A DNA stretch of 58,124 bases, taken from assembly GCA_947484175.1 (NCBI GenBank), contig CANKOI010000013.1:1-58124 (forward strand), read 5' to 3'. Of this stretch, positions 8,075 through 16,700 are shown in pieces. Position numbers and translations under genes: made by a program. Source of the DNA: Deltaproteobacteria bacterium (GTDB taxonomy: Bacteria > Myxococcota_A > UBA796 > SXON01). Positions within the stretch are counted from its first letter, which is position 1. Every line of letters begins with the position of its first letter. Below the pieces are notes generated by a model. That model was not told where the DNA came from. It saw only the letters and a program-made list of their open reading frames with translations, and made no database searches.

Positions 8075-8593
8075 TCAGCGGTAGCGTAGGTCCAGATCGG
8101 CGCGACGGGTGTCCTTGCCCAGCGCCCGCGCAACGTCTTCGAGGAACTCCCGCTCCTTGCGACAGCTCGAGGGCACGTCGATCCACTGGTAGATGTTCCC
8201 GGTGAACGTCAGGTTCGCGGAGATGATGTCCTTCTCCACCTGCTCGCGGTTGCGCACTGTCACCCGTGAACGACCACGGTTCTGGTCGACGATGACGGTC
8301 ATGCGGTACCGAATCTTCTCGGGAATACGTGTTCCCCCGAACTGATTGAAGATGTAGTCGCTCTGCGTCACGACCCACTCGCTCGAAACGCGGCCCGCGC
8401 CCTTGTCCATGCGGTCGATGGGCCACGTGTCTCCCATCACCGCGAGCGTCTGATCCCATACCGTGTCGAAACTTGCGTCGAAGCTGACCTCGACGGGGCG
8501 TTCCTCGTACACCGGCAGCCGGTCTTCGGGGAAGGGGGGAGGGGCACAGGCGGGGAGGAGCGCCAAACTGGCGACTGCGAGGAGGCGGAGCAT
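8075..8593 (-). CDS. Predicted lipoprotein, BamC-like in pattern, function unknown
   Basis: A 172-residue protein with the lipoprotein signal MLRLLAVASLALLPAC (lipobox LPAC, Cys16); an ATG four codons upstream is an alternative start. The mature part begins PPPFPEDRLPVYEERPVEV, then has a helix-strand pattern (FDASFDTVWDQTLAVMGD, IDRMDKGAGRVSSEWVV, RYRMTVIVDQNRGRSRVTVR) reminiscent of BamC/NlpB helix-grip domains, but I would not assert homology. It should be anchored in the outer or inner membrane facing the periplasm. The gene shares a ~195-bp divergent region with the subtilase gene. Confidence 0.78.
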   Translation of the reverse strand: MLRLLAVASLALLPACAPPPFPEDRLPVYEERPVEVSFDASFDTVWDQTLAVMGDTWPIDRMDKGAGRVSSEWVVTQSDYIFNQFGGTRIPEKIRYRMTVIVDQNRGRSRVTVRNREQVEKDIISANLTFTGNIYQWIDVPSSCRKEREFLEDVARALGKDTRRADLDLRYR

Positions 8594-8621
8594 CGGTGGC
8601 GCCATTGTGGTGCATTTTGGG

Positions 8622-8649
8622 GCGGGGGGCAAGCCCCCCGCAACGCCCC
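8622..8649. repeat. GC-hairpin repeat, copy 1
   Basis: A perfect 9-bp stem, GCGGGGGGC / GCCCCCCGC, with a 2-nt AA loop is followed directly by AACGCCCCC. The same arrangement, G-run hairpin plus AACGCCCCC, recurs at 26061-26089. It lies in the divergent region 8594-8787, close to the start of the lipoprotein gene. It could be a small dispersed repeat or a local structural element. Confidence 0.5.
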
Positions 8650-8668
8650 CCAGCGGCATCGGGGCCGA

Positions 8669-8714
8669 GGCACGGGTGCCCCGGACGGATTCAGAGTGGG
8701 GCACGCTTGCCCCA
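8669..8714 (+). promoter_or_regulatory. Cluster of GGGGCAC-type inverted repeats, candidate activator sites
   Basis: Upstream of the sigma-54 promoter lie overlapping inverted repeats: GGCAC-GG-GTGCC (8669-8680), GTGCCCC (8676-8682) facing GGGGCAC (8698-8704), and TGGGGCA-CGCT-TGCCCCA (8697-8714, perfect 7-bp arms). The last ends 30 bp before the -24 element. Sigma-54 promoters need a bound AAA+ activator upstream, so these are reasonable binding-site candidates. No activator gene is in the window. Confidence 0.45.
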
Positions 8715-8743
8715 TGTTTGGGGGAGAAGGGCTCCTGGACCCT

Positions 8744-8759
8744 TGGCACACGGATTGCA
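8744..8759 (+). promoter_or_regulatory. Sigma-54 (-24/-12) promoter of the subtilase gene
   Basis: TGGCAC-ACGGA-TTGCA matches the sigma-54 consensus TGGCAC-N5-TTGCW at every conserved position, with the correct 5-nt spacing between the -24 and -12 blocks. Transcription would start near 8770, giving a leader of about 18 nt before the ATG at 8788. The gene has no clear Shine-Dalgarno sequence. Confidence 0.75.
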
Positions 8760-8787
8760 TTGGCGCGGGCATCCCCGCGGACCCCCC

Positions 8788-10317
8788 ATGCTGAACCTGC
8801 TCCTCGCCCTCCTCGCCTGCGCCGCCGACCCTGCCGGCACCCCCGAACTTGTCGACACCGTGCCCTACCTCGACGGGGAGGTGCTCATCCGGGTGGTCGG
8901 CGACGATGTGGCCCAGATGCGCGTGGAAGATGACCACGACGTCGCGGAGGTCGAACGACTCGACGGCATCGCCGTGGTGCGGGTGGGCTTTGAGACTGAA
9001 CGCCCCGTGCGGTCGGTCGTCGACTCCCTCGCCGGCGATGCGCGCGTGGAGTTCGTGGAGCCGAACCACCTTGTCCGAGCCTTCGGCACGGGCGTGAACG
9101 ACGCCTACGCCGGCTATCAGTGGAACCTCGCTGCGTCGGGAGCGCCAGCCGCCTGGTCCATGTCCACGGGGCGCGGCGTGACCGTGGCTGTCCTCGACAC
9201 CGGGGTCCGCACCGGCGGTCCGGACGGCCTCACTACGCTGCTGGCGGGCTCGAACACCTACAGCGGTGGCAGCAACGCGACCGACAACAACGGCCATGGC
9301 ACCTTCGTGGCCGGCACCATCGGGCAGCGTACGAACAACGGCGTGGGAGTGGCGGGTATCGCCTACGACGCCAAAATCCTGCCGGTGAAGGTGATGGGCG
9401 ACGACGGCGCGGGCGACGTGGCGGCGATCGCCAACGGACTCGTGTACGCGACGGACCACGGTGCGCAGGTGGCGAACCTCTCCCTGGGCTCGGCGTACCC
9501 CAGTTCAACCCTCGAGTCGGCCTGTCGATACGCCTACGACCGCGGTGTCACCGTCATCGCCGCCTCAGGCAACTCCTACGACACGAGCCTGAGCTACCCG
9601 GCGCGCTACGACTCCGTCATCGCGGTGGGCGCAACCGGCTACTCCGGCTCCCGCGCGGGCTACAGCAACCGCGGCACCGGCCTCGACCTCGTCGCGCCAG
9701 GTGGCGACTTGAGCAAGGACGAAAATGGCGACGGCTACGCCGACGGCATCCTGCAGGAGACGATCGAGGGCGGCGCCTGGACCTACACCTTCTGGGAGGG
9801 CACGTCGATGGCCGCTCCGCACGTTTCGGCTGCGGCGGCCTTGCTCATCTCCGCGGGCGCCTCGGGCCCCGACGAGGTGTACCGTCTGCTCACCACGACC
9901 GCGCGCGATGGCGGCTCCTCGGGCTACGACACGTCCTACGGCTACGGGCGCGTGGATGCCGCCGCCGCTCTCGGAGCCCTCGGCTCCGGCTCCACCGGCA
10001 ACGATTCTTCGGGCGCCGGCGCGGAGCCAGAATCGTCGGTCGAGGAGTCGGTCACCACCGACACCAAGGCACCCACGATCCGCGACGTGAGCGGCTACAC
10101 GCAGGGCCGGAAGTTCACTTTGCAGTGGACCACCGACGAACCCGCCACGACCTACGCTGACTTCTCCGGATTCGGCCTCTATGGCAGCGACACGCTGACC
10201 ACGACGCACGCCTTGTCGCTCAACGGAAAACTTGGACAAGCCTACACTTTCACCCTTGTCAGCACCGACGCGACAGGCAATACCGCCGAAACTTCGGCCT
10301 ACTCGATTTCCCTGTGA
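8788..10317 (+). CDS. Subtilisin-like serine protease (S8), probable lipoprotein
   Basis: A 509-residue secreted protease. The start follows the sigma-54 promoter and yields the short signal MLNLLLALLAC, with Cys11 a possible lipidation site. Residues ~25-85 resemble an I9-type inhibitory propeptide ending VEFVEPNHLV. The catalytic domain spans ~95-410 with Asp137 (AVLDTGV), His170 (NGHGTFVAGT), the oxyanion Asn in AASGNS and Ser340 (EGTSMAAPH), so the triad is complete. After an acidic Ser/Gly linker comes a ~80-residue Ig/FN3-like C-terminal domain. Subtilases of this type cut proteins outside the cell. The next lipoprotein follows within 10 bp. Confidence 0.95.
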   Translation: MLNLLLALLACAADPAGTPELVDTVPYLDGEVLIRVVGDDVAQMRVEDDHDVAEVERLDGIAVVRVGFETERPVRSVVDSLAGDARVEFVEPNHLVRAFGTGVNDAYAGYQWNLAASGAPAAWSMSTGRGVTVAVLDTGVRTGGPDGLTTLLAGSNTYSGGSNATDNNGHGTFVAGTIGQRTNNGVGVAGIAYDAKILPVKVMGDDGAGDVAAIANGLVYATDHGAQVANLSLGSAYPSSTLESACRYAYDRGVTVIAASGNSYDTSLSYPARYDSVIAVGATGYSGSRAGYSNRGTGLDLVAPGGDLSKDENGDGYADGILQETIEGGAWTYTFWEGTSMAAPHVSAAAALLISAGASGPDEVYRLLTTTARDGGSSGYDTSYGYGRVDAAAALGALGSGSTGNDSSGAGAEPESSVEESVTTDTKAPTIRDVSGYTQGRKFTLQWTTDEPATTYADFSGFGLYGSDTLTTTHALSLNGKLGQAYTFTLVSTDATGNTAETSAYSISL

Positions 10318-10325
10318 GGTCTCCC

Positions 10326-11030
10326 GTGCGACTCCTGCTCCTCGTCACCCTCGCTTCTGGCTGCGGTTTCGGTCTCGACAGTCAGTTCGCCACGCCGATC
10401 TCGGCGCCGTCGTTCGCCGACGCAGGTGAGGCTTCGGCCGAAGAAGAGGACGGCCTTCCCAGCACGGCCGTCGCGCTCGAGGGGCGGCTCTACACCCTCG
10501 AAGCCGCCGACATGGAGGTACTGCAGCCTCCGGGCCTCGACGGCCTCTGGGATCAGGTCCTCACCCGCCCTCTCCTCGTGTACGTATCCGGTGAGTCTTC
10601 GGCCACGCTCCGACTCGATGCCGCCCTCGGCACCCCGTCCGGTGAGCAGGACCCTTGCGAGGCCGTGCGGCATTTCCCTGAAGCCGACTGGACCCAGAAC
10701 CCCGTGTTCGATGCCGGTCCCGGCGTGCTCGAAACCAGTTTCGCAGGCCACAGCGCCACCTTCCGCGAGGTGCAGCTGTCGGGCGTTGTCGACGAATACG
10801 GCTTCGGCTGGCGCGACGGCACGCTCACCGCCGTGCTCGACACGCGCGAACTGCGGGCGGCGCTCGGCGGCGTGGACGACGTCTGCGCCTTGGTGGAGAG
10901 CCTCGGTGGCGAATGTTTCGCGTGTAGCGATGGTGAGCCCGCATGTTTCGACCTTGAGATCGGCGAAGTCACCGCCCACTACTCGGAAGCTTCGTTCGAC
11001 CCCACCCCGTCGCGCACCGGCTGCGAGTAG
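10326..11030 (+). CDS. Hypothetical lipoprotein downstream of the subtilase
   Basis: 234 residues starting at GTG with the signal VRLLLLVTLASGC (lipobox ASGC, Cys13); a GTGAGG ribosome binding site overlapping the protease stop supports this start over the GTG at 10314. The N-terminal mature region is acidic and Glu-rich. Conserved-looking cysteines (DPCEAVRHF, DDVCALVE, GGECFACSDGEPACFD) cluster mainly near the C-terminus and could form disulfides. I do not recognise a domain. Its tight spacing suggests co-transcription from the same sigma-54 promoter, so a partner, substrate or inhibitor role for the protease is possible but speculative. Confidence 0.75.
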   Translation: MRLLLLVTLASGCGFGLDSQFATPISAPSFADAGEASAEEEDGLPSTAVALEGRLYTLEAADMEVLQPPGLDGLWDQVLTRPLLVYVSGESSATLRLDAALGTPSGEQDPCEAVRHFPEADWTQNPVFDAGPGVLETSFAGHSATFREVQLSGVVDEYGFGWRDGTLTAVLDTRELRAALGGVDDVCALVESLGGECFACSDGEPACFDLEIGEVTAHYSEASFDPTPSRTGCE

Positions 11031-11108
11031 GCGGGATCTAGCTACCCCCAGCACGGCTCGGTGGATACTGGGCGGGCTGCACTCAGGGGGTGGCAATGTC
11101 ACGTTCAG

Positions 11109-13691
11109 GTGGGCCGGGTCGTAATTCGCGCATGTCTCTCAACCTGCACGCCCGCGCTTGGGGCCTCGGCGCCCCTGAGCCTCTTCGCCTCGGGCTGCCC
11201 CGATCAGTCTCTGAGCACGTTCAACGCGGTTCCTGTGGCCACGATCCTCAGTCCTCTCGAGGGGGCCACGGCGGTTGAAGGTGAGGTGGTGGCGCTGCGC
11301 GGGCAGGTGACCGACAGCAACGATAGCCCGTTGAGCCTCGTGGCGGCTTGGTATGCGGGGGAGGCCGTCTTGTGCGAGGGGGCCCAACCCGACGACGATG
11401 GGCTCACCGGCTGCGAGTGGATCGCCGACCTCAGCGGCGCGGAGCTGCGACTGGAGGTCATGGACGACCGGGGCGCCGCGCACGTGGCCTCGGTCACGCT
11501 TGCCGTCTCACCGAACACCGCCCCCGAAGCGGGGATTCTGCTCCCCACGGGCGAGGATGTCTACTATGCCGGCTCGCTGGTGGAGTTCGACGGGTGGGGC
11601 AGCGATGTGGAAGACGTTGCGGCCAGCTTGGTAGTGACGTGGACTTCGGGCCTCGACGGCCCGCTGGCGATCGACGGCGACCTCTCGGAGGACGGCCACA
11701 GCCGTGGCGCGGTCGTGCTGTCGGAAGGGCAGCACTTCGTGGAGTTCGCGGTGCTGGACTCCGGGGGCCGCGCCGCCGTGGCCACGGTGATCCTGGAGGT
11801 GGGTCCGCCTCGTGAGGAGCCTTCCGCGGTGATCCTCTCGCCCGCAGACGGCGAGGTCTCGACGCGCGGCGACGCGGTTTCCTTTGAGGCCCTGGTCGCC
11901 GACGGTCAGGAGTCGCCCGATGCGCTGCTCGTCACGTGGACTAGCAACGTGGACGGCCTGCTCTCGGATGCCCCGGCCGACAGTCTCGGCCGCACGGCCT
12001 TCACCAACAGCGCGTTGTCGCCTGGTCCCCACCTGATCACCCTCGAAGTTGCCGATAGTGACGGCAACCGGGTGACGGAAGACGTGACCCTGCGCGTGAA
12101 CGGCACCCCCACGGAGCCGACGGTCGCCCTCTCCCCTGCTGAGCCCACCACCCTCGACGACCTCGTGGCCGGGATCACGGTCGCGAGCCTCGACCCCGAT
12201 GGCGACGCCATCACCTACACCTGGTCGTGGCTCCGGGACGGTGTCGCGAGCAGCGCGAGCACCACGGAGGTGCTGCCCGCTTCCGCTACCGCTAAAGGCG
12301 AAGAGTGGACGGTGGTCCTCACTCCGAGCGATGGGCTCACGGACGGCTCCCCTGGGCGAGCCTCCGTGCGCATCCAAAACAGTCCCCCCGTGCTCACTTC
12401 CCTCGCGTTCTCCCCGGCGGCTCCCGTTACCGACGACGTGCTCGCCGCCTCCTCCTCCGCCTCCGACGACGATGGCGACAGCGTTTCCGTGGCGTACGAG
12501 TGGTGGGTAGACGGCGTGTCGGCGGGCACCGGGGCCAGCCTCGATGGCACCGCGGCCTTCTCGAAGGGCCAAGATGTCGTACTGGAGGCGGTGCCGAACG
12601 ACGGCGAGGACGACGGTGCGCTTGGCTCGACCGCAGCTGTCGCGATCGGCAACACTGCCCCGGATTCCGTGTCCGCCACGGTACTCCCCGCTTCTCCGGC
12701 GGCCGGTGTCGACGACCTCGTTTGTGTCGTCTCCGCCAACGACGCCGACGAAGACTCGCTCACCTGGACCCTCGAGTGGACGGTGGACGGCGTGGCCTTT
12801 TCGGGTGCCGTGACCACCGACCAGGGGGGAGACACGATCCCCGCCGAGGAGCTCGTCGAGGGCGAGGTGTGGACCTGCAGCGCCACCGTGAGCGACGGCG
12901 AGGCGGTGAGCGGCCCCGCGACAAGCAGCGTCACGGCGGGTGCGTGCCCGTACGGCGAGGCCGCGTCCTGCCCTGGCACTTCTTGCGCGGAGCTGGTCAG
13001 TCTCGGTGCGTCTACCGATGGCCGCTACTGGATCGACCCTGACGGCGCAGGCGCGCTGGAGGTGTGGTGCGATGCATCGTACGATGGCGGCGGCTGGGTA
13101 CTCGTGGCAGTTTCCAGCGACGACGGCGCGGACACGTGGACCTACACCTCGCGCCGCCTCTGGGACGTCGACAGCAGCACCTTCGGCGATCTGGGCACGC
13201 TCACCGCAGACTTCAAGAGTGAAGCGCTCCACCGGGTGCCGATGACGGAGGTGCTTGCCGTACACCAGCCCAGCGGAACGTGGGCGGCCTATCCCGCAGT
13301 GGGGGACGGCAGCGCCGCACTCTCCAGCGTGATCGCCGGTGTCGGCGATGCCTACTGCTGGCGAGACGGCGGCGGCTACGAGATGGGGGCCGGAAGCCTC
13401 GTCGCCACCGGCGGGCTCTGCGACACCGACCTCTACCTCAATCCCGCCGATCACGATGGGGGAGGGGGGTCGTGTTCCTGCGCGGATTGTTTGTCGCACG
13501 CCCATGGCCCCGCCTGGAGCGTCAACACCGGGGATGGCTGCCCGTTCGATGGCGTGGGAGCGGGCGGGAGCGTGGGCCCGGACAGCGCCTCCGCCGCGGA
13601 GAGTGCCGCGGTCGGATTCGGGGCCGCGATGGGCATCAACACGGGCGTGGCGGCGGCCGGAGAGAACGCGATTTGGGTCCTCGTTCGCTGA
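11109..13691 (+). CDS. Large lipoprotein with Ig-like repeats and fibrinogen-like C-terminal domain
   Basis: About 860 residues. The start is uncertain: the frame is open from GTG 11061, while GTG 11109 gives a signal ending LSLFASGC, a good lipobox; neither has a strong ribosome binding site. The body is a run of ~85-residue Ig/PKD-like units (ILSPxDGxxxxxGxxVxFxA... and later units beginning PVLTSLAFSPAAPV and PDSVSATVLPASPA). Around residue 635 a fibrinogen-related domain begins: CAELVSLGASTDGRYW, then EVWCDASYDGGGWVLV. This matches the CAEL...GxYxIxP...CDxxxxGGGW signature of fibrinogen-like recognition domains. It is predicted to be a surface adhesin with an extended stalk, by analogy. 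Confidence 0.85.
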   Translation: MGRVVIRACLSTCTPALGASAPLSLFASGCPDQSLSTFNAVPVATILSPLEGATAVEGEVVALRGQVTDSNDSPLSLVAAWYAGEAVLCEGAQPDDDGLTGCEWIADLSGAELRLEVMDDRGAAHVASVTLAVSPNTAPEAGILLPTGEDVYYAGSLVEFDGWGSDVEDVAASLVVTWTSGLDGPLAIDGDLSEDGHSRGAVVLSEGQHFVEFAVLDSGGRAAVATVILEVGPPREEPSAVILSPADGEVSTRGDAVSFEALVADGQESPDALLVTWTSNVDGLLSDAPADSLGRTAFTNSALSPGPHLITLEVADSDGNRVTEDVTLRVNGTPTEPTVALSPAEPTTLDDLVAGITVASLDPDGDAITYTWSWLRDGVASSASTTEVLPASATAKGEEWTVVLTPSDGLTDGSPGRASVRIQNSPPVLTSLAFSPAAPVTDDVLAASSSASDDDGDSVSVAYEWWVDGVSAGTGASLDGTAAFSKGQDVVLEAVPNDGEDDGALGSTAAVAIGNTAPDSVSATVLPASPAAGVDDLVCVVSANDADEDSLTWTLEWTVDGVAFSGAVTTDQGGDTIPAEELVEGEVWTCSATVSDGEAVSGPATSSVTAGACPYGEAASCPGTSCAELVSLGASTDGRYWIDPDGAGALEVWCDASYDGGGWVLVAVSSDDGADTWTYTSRRLWDVDSSTFGDLGTLTADFKSEALHRVPMTEVLAVHQPSGTWAAYPAVGDGSAALSSVIAGVGDAYCWRDGGGYEMGAGSLVATGGLCDTDLYLNPADHDGGGGSCSCADCLSHAHGPAWSVNTGDGCPFDGVGAGGSVGPDSASAAESAAVGFGAAMGINTGVAAAGENAIWVLVR

Positions 13692-13756
13692 GCGCCAATC
13701 GGCTATAAGGGGCGCCAGTCGGGGCTCCCGCGTGACCCCCGCGTCCGGAGGTTCAC

Positions 13757-16700
13757 ATGTCCCGTTCCCTACTCCTCGCCCTCTGCCTGCTCCCTGGAAC
13801 GGCCACCGCCGCGAGCGGCGGCCCCGACAGCTACGGCTACTACTACATCGACAGCGACACTTCGGGTGGGCCGACCTACGACAGCACCGTGATCACGGAT
13901 GCCGTGTCGGGCGGTACGGTGCTGGGCAACACCTCCTCGACGGGGGCGAGCGGCGCAGACGACAGCAACAGCACGATGTCGTTGGCCTTCAGCTTCCCGT
14001 TCTACGGTTCGAACTACTCCACGCTCTACGTCTGTAGCAACGGGTTTGTCAGCTTCACCAGCTCCACCTCGTTGTCCAACACGGCCCTGAGCTCCAGCAG
14101 CACGGCGATGGTGGCCCCCTTCTGGGACGATCTCGACAACAACGGCACCGACAGCTGGGTGTACCGCGACAGCAGCGGCAGCTACCCCAACCGCTCCCAG
14201 AACATCGTGTTTTACCGCACGGAGCACTACAACGACACCTCCAACTATGGCGAGATCACCTTCGCCGTACAGCTCTTCGAGAACGGCAACATCCGCATGT
14301 TGTGGAGCGATGTCACCTTCGAGGGTTCGGGAGGAAGCTCCTACTCCGCAGGGCTCAGCGCCACCGTGGGGATCGATGGTGGCTCCACCACCGGCTACTA
14401 CACCCAGCTCTCCTCGAGCAGCGCGGCGTACCTCACGGCGAGCAAAGTGGTGGAGTTCATCCATCCCGACAACATGCCCGTCGCGGCCCTCGCAGGCGGG
14501 TCGTTCAGCACGGAAGGCGGCACGGTGAACATCGACGCGGGTACGTCCACGCCGAGCTCAGGGCTGTCCTACTCGTTCGACTGCGAGACCGACGGCACCT
14601 ACGAGGTCACCGACAGTAGCACCAGCGAGTACGACTGCCCCTACGACGACGACGGCTCGTACACCGCCACCGTCGAGGTGGAGTACCTGACGTACACCGA
14701 CACCGCCACGCGCAGCGTCACCATCAGCAACGTCGACCCGGATCCCGTGAGCTGGTTCGCAACCACCACCGGCAGCGCCACCACGGGGGCCACGGTGGAC
14801 GACATCGTGTTTGACGGGATCGACGAAGGCGACGTAGACAGCGTGAGCGTGGCCTGCGACTTCGACGATGTGGCGAGCGACACGATCGAGGTGACGATCG
14901 ATTGGGACGACGGCACGACCGACACCACGTCCAACTACACCGTCGTGTCGCACACCTACGACGACGAGGGCACCTACACCGTCTCCTGCATCGGGAGCGA
15001 CGAGGACGGCGGCGAGAGCTCCGACCTCATCACCAGCCTCGGCTACAGCCTCACCGTCGAAGTCGAGAACGTGGCACCCTCGATCGCCTCGGTTTCTGCC
15101 GCCGGTGCCGACGAAGGAGTGGCCGCCAGTTTCGTGGCCTCGGTGAGCGATCCCGGCTCGGACACCCTGAGCTACGCGTGGACCTTTGGCGACGGCGCCA
15201 CCGGTACGGGCGCTTCGGCCAGTCACACCTACGCCGACTCCGGCAGCTACGCGTGGACCCTTCGCGTCTCCGATGGCGACGGCGGCGTGGCCACCACCTC
15301 CGGCACGGTAGTGATCACCGACGACGCGCCCTCGCTCACGGCGCTGTCCCTGCCGACAGTCGCGGAAGGCAGCGCCGCCACGCTCGGGGCGACCGTCACG
15401 GCCTGGTCGGGCGACACCCTCACCTACGCATGGACCTTTGGTGACGGAGCCACCGGCACGGGCGCCGCTCCTAGCCACTCTTGGGAGGAGAACGGGTCCT
15501 ACACCGTCTCGCTGGTCGTGACGGACGACGAGGGCAGCACCACGTCCCTCAGCTCGACGATGACGGTCACCAACGCCAACCCGGTGGCCTCGTTCAGCGC
15601 TTCGGTGGCCGATGAGGGCGCGGTCTCGACCTTCTACGGCGGCGCAACCGACGCCGGAGTGGCCGACACGTTCACGTACAGTTGGGACTTCGGGGATGGC
15701 TCGATCGACAGCGGCGAGACCGCGTGGCACACCTTCACGAACGACGGCAAGTACACCGTTACCCTGACGGTCACCGACGACGACGGCGGCACCGACACCG
15801 AGGTGCAAGTCATCACGGTGGGGAACACCGCGCCGGTGCTCACCTCGGCTTCGGGCGATGCCGCCCTCGTGGAAGGGGATGCCGGCACCTACACGGCGTC
15901 GGCCACCGATGAGGGCGCCGACGTGCTCAGCTACACCTGGGACTTCGACGATGGCACCACAGCCACCGGCTCCACGGTGTCGCACGCGTGGATTCAGGAT
16001 GGCACGTACAGTGTCGTGGTGACGGCAGACGACGGCCTCGACAGCGACTCCACCACCGTGACCGTGACGGTCAGCAACGGGGCCCCTTCGATCGTGTCCG
16101 CCTCGGGCGACAACGGTCCCGAAGGAACGGCCCTCGCGTTCGTGGCTGCGGCCAGCGACCCCGGCACGAGCGACGTACTCACCTACGCCTGGGACTTCGG
16201 CGATGGCGCCACGGGCAGCGGCGATGGCTTGAGCCACGCGTTCCCAGACAACGGCACCTATACGGTCACGCTCACTGTTAGTGACGATGGCGGGGCGTCG
16301 GTCGACACGAGCTTCGCCGTCACGATCACCAACGCGGATCCGGTCGTCGTCAGCACGGCGGGCGAGGATGCCCAGGAAGCGGTGCTGTACAGCTACACCG
16401 CAGTGGCCAGCGATCCTGGCTCCGCCGACACGCTGGTGTGGTCTCTCGATGTCGCGCCCGCCGCGGCTTCGTTCGACGCCGCCACGGGCACGGTCACGTG
16501 GACCCCCACCTACGCCGACAGCTTCACCACCCACTCCTTCACCGTGTCGGTGGCGGACGACGACGGCGGCAGCGGGAGCCAGTCCTGGACCGTCACCGTG
16601 GACTCCCTCGACAGCGATGGTGACGGCATGGCCGACGGCTATGAGGATGCCTACGGCTTCGACAGCGCCGACGCGAGCGACGGCATGGCCGACGCCGACG

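Noticed and set aside
8075..8593. Firm assignment of the small lipoprotein as BamC
   Set aside because: Only a general helix-strand resemblance is visible; no diagnostic motif or neighbouring Bam gene.
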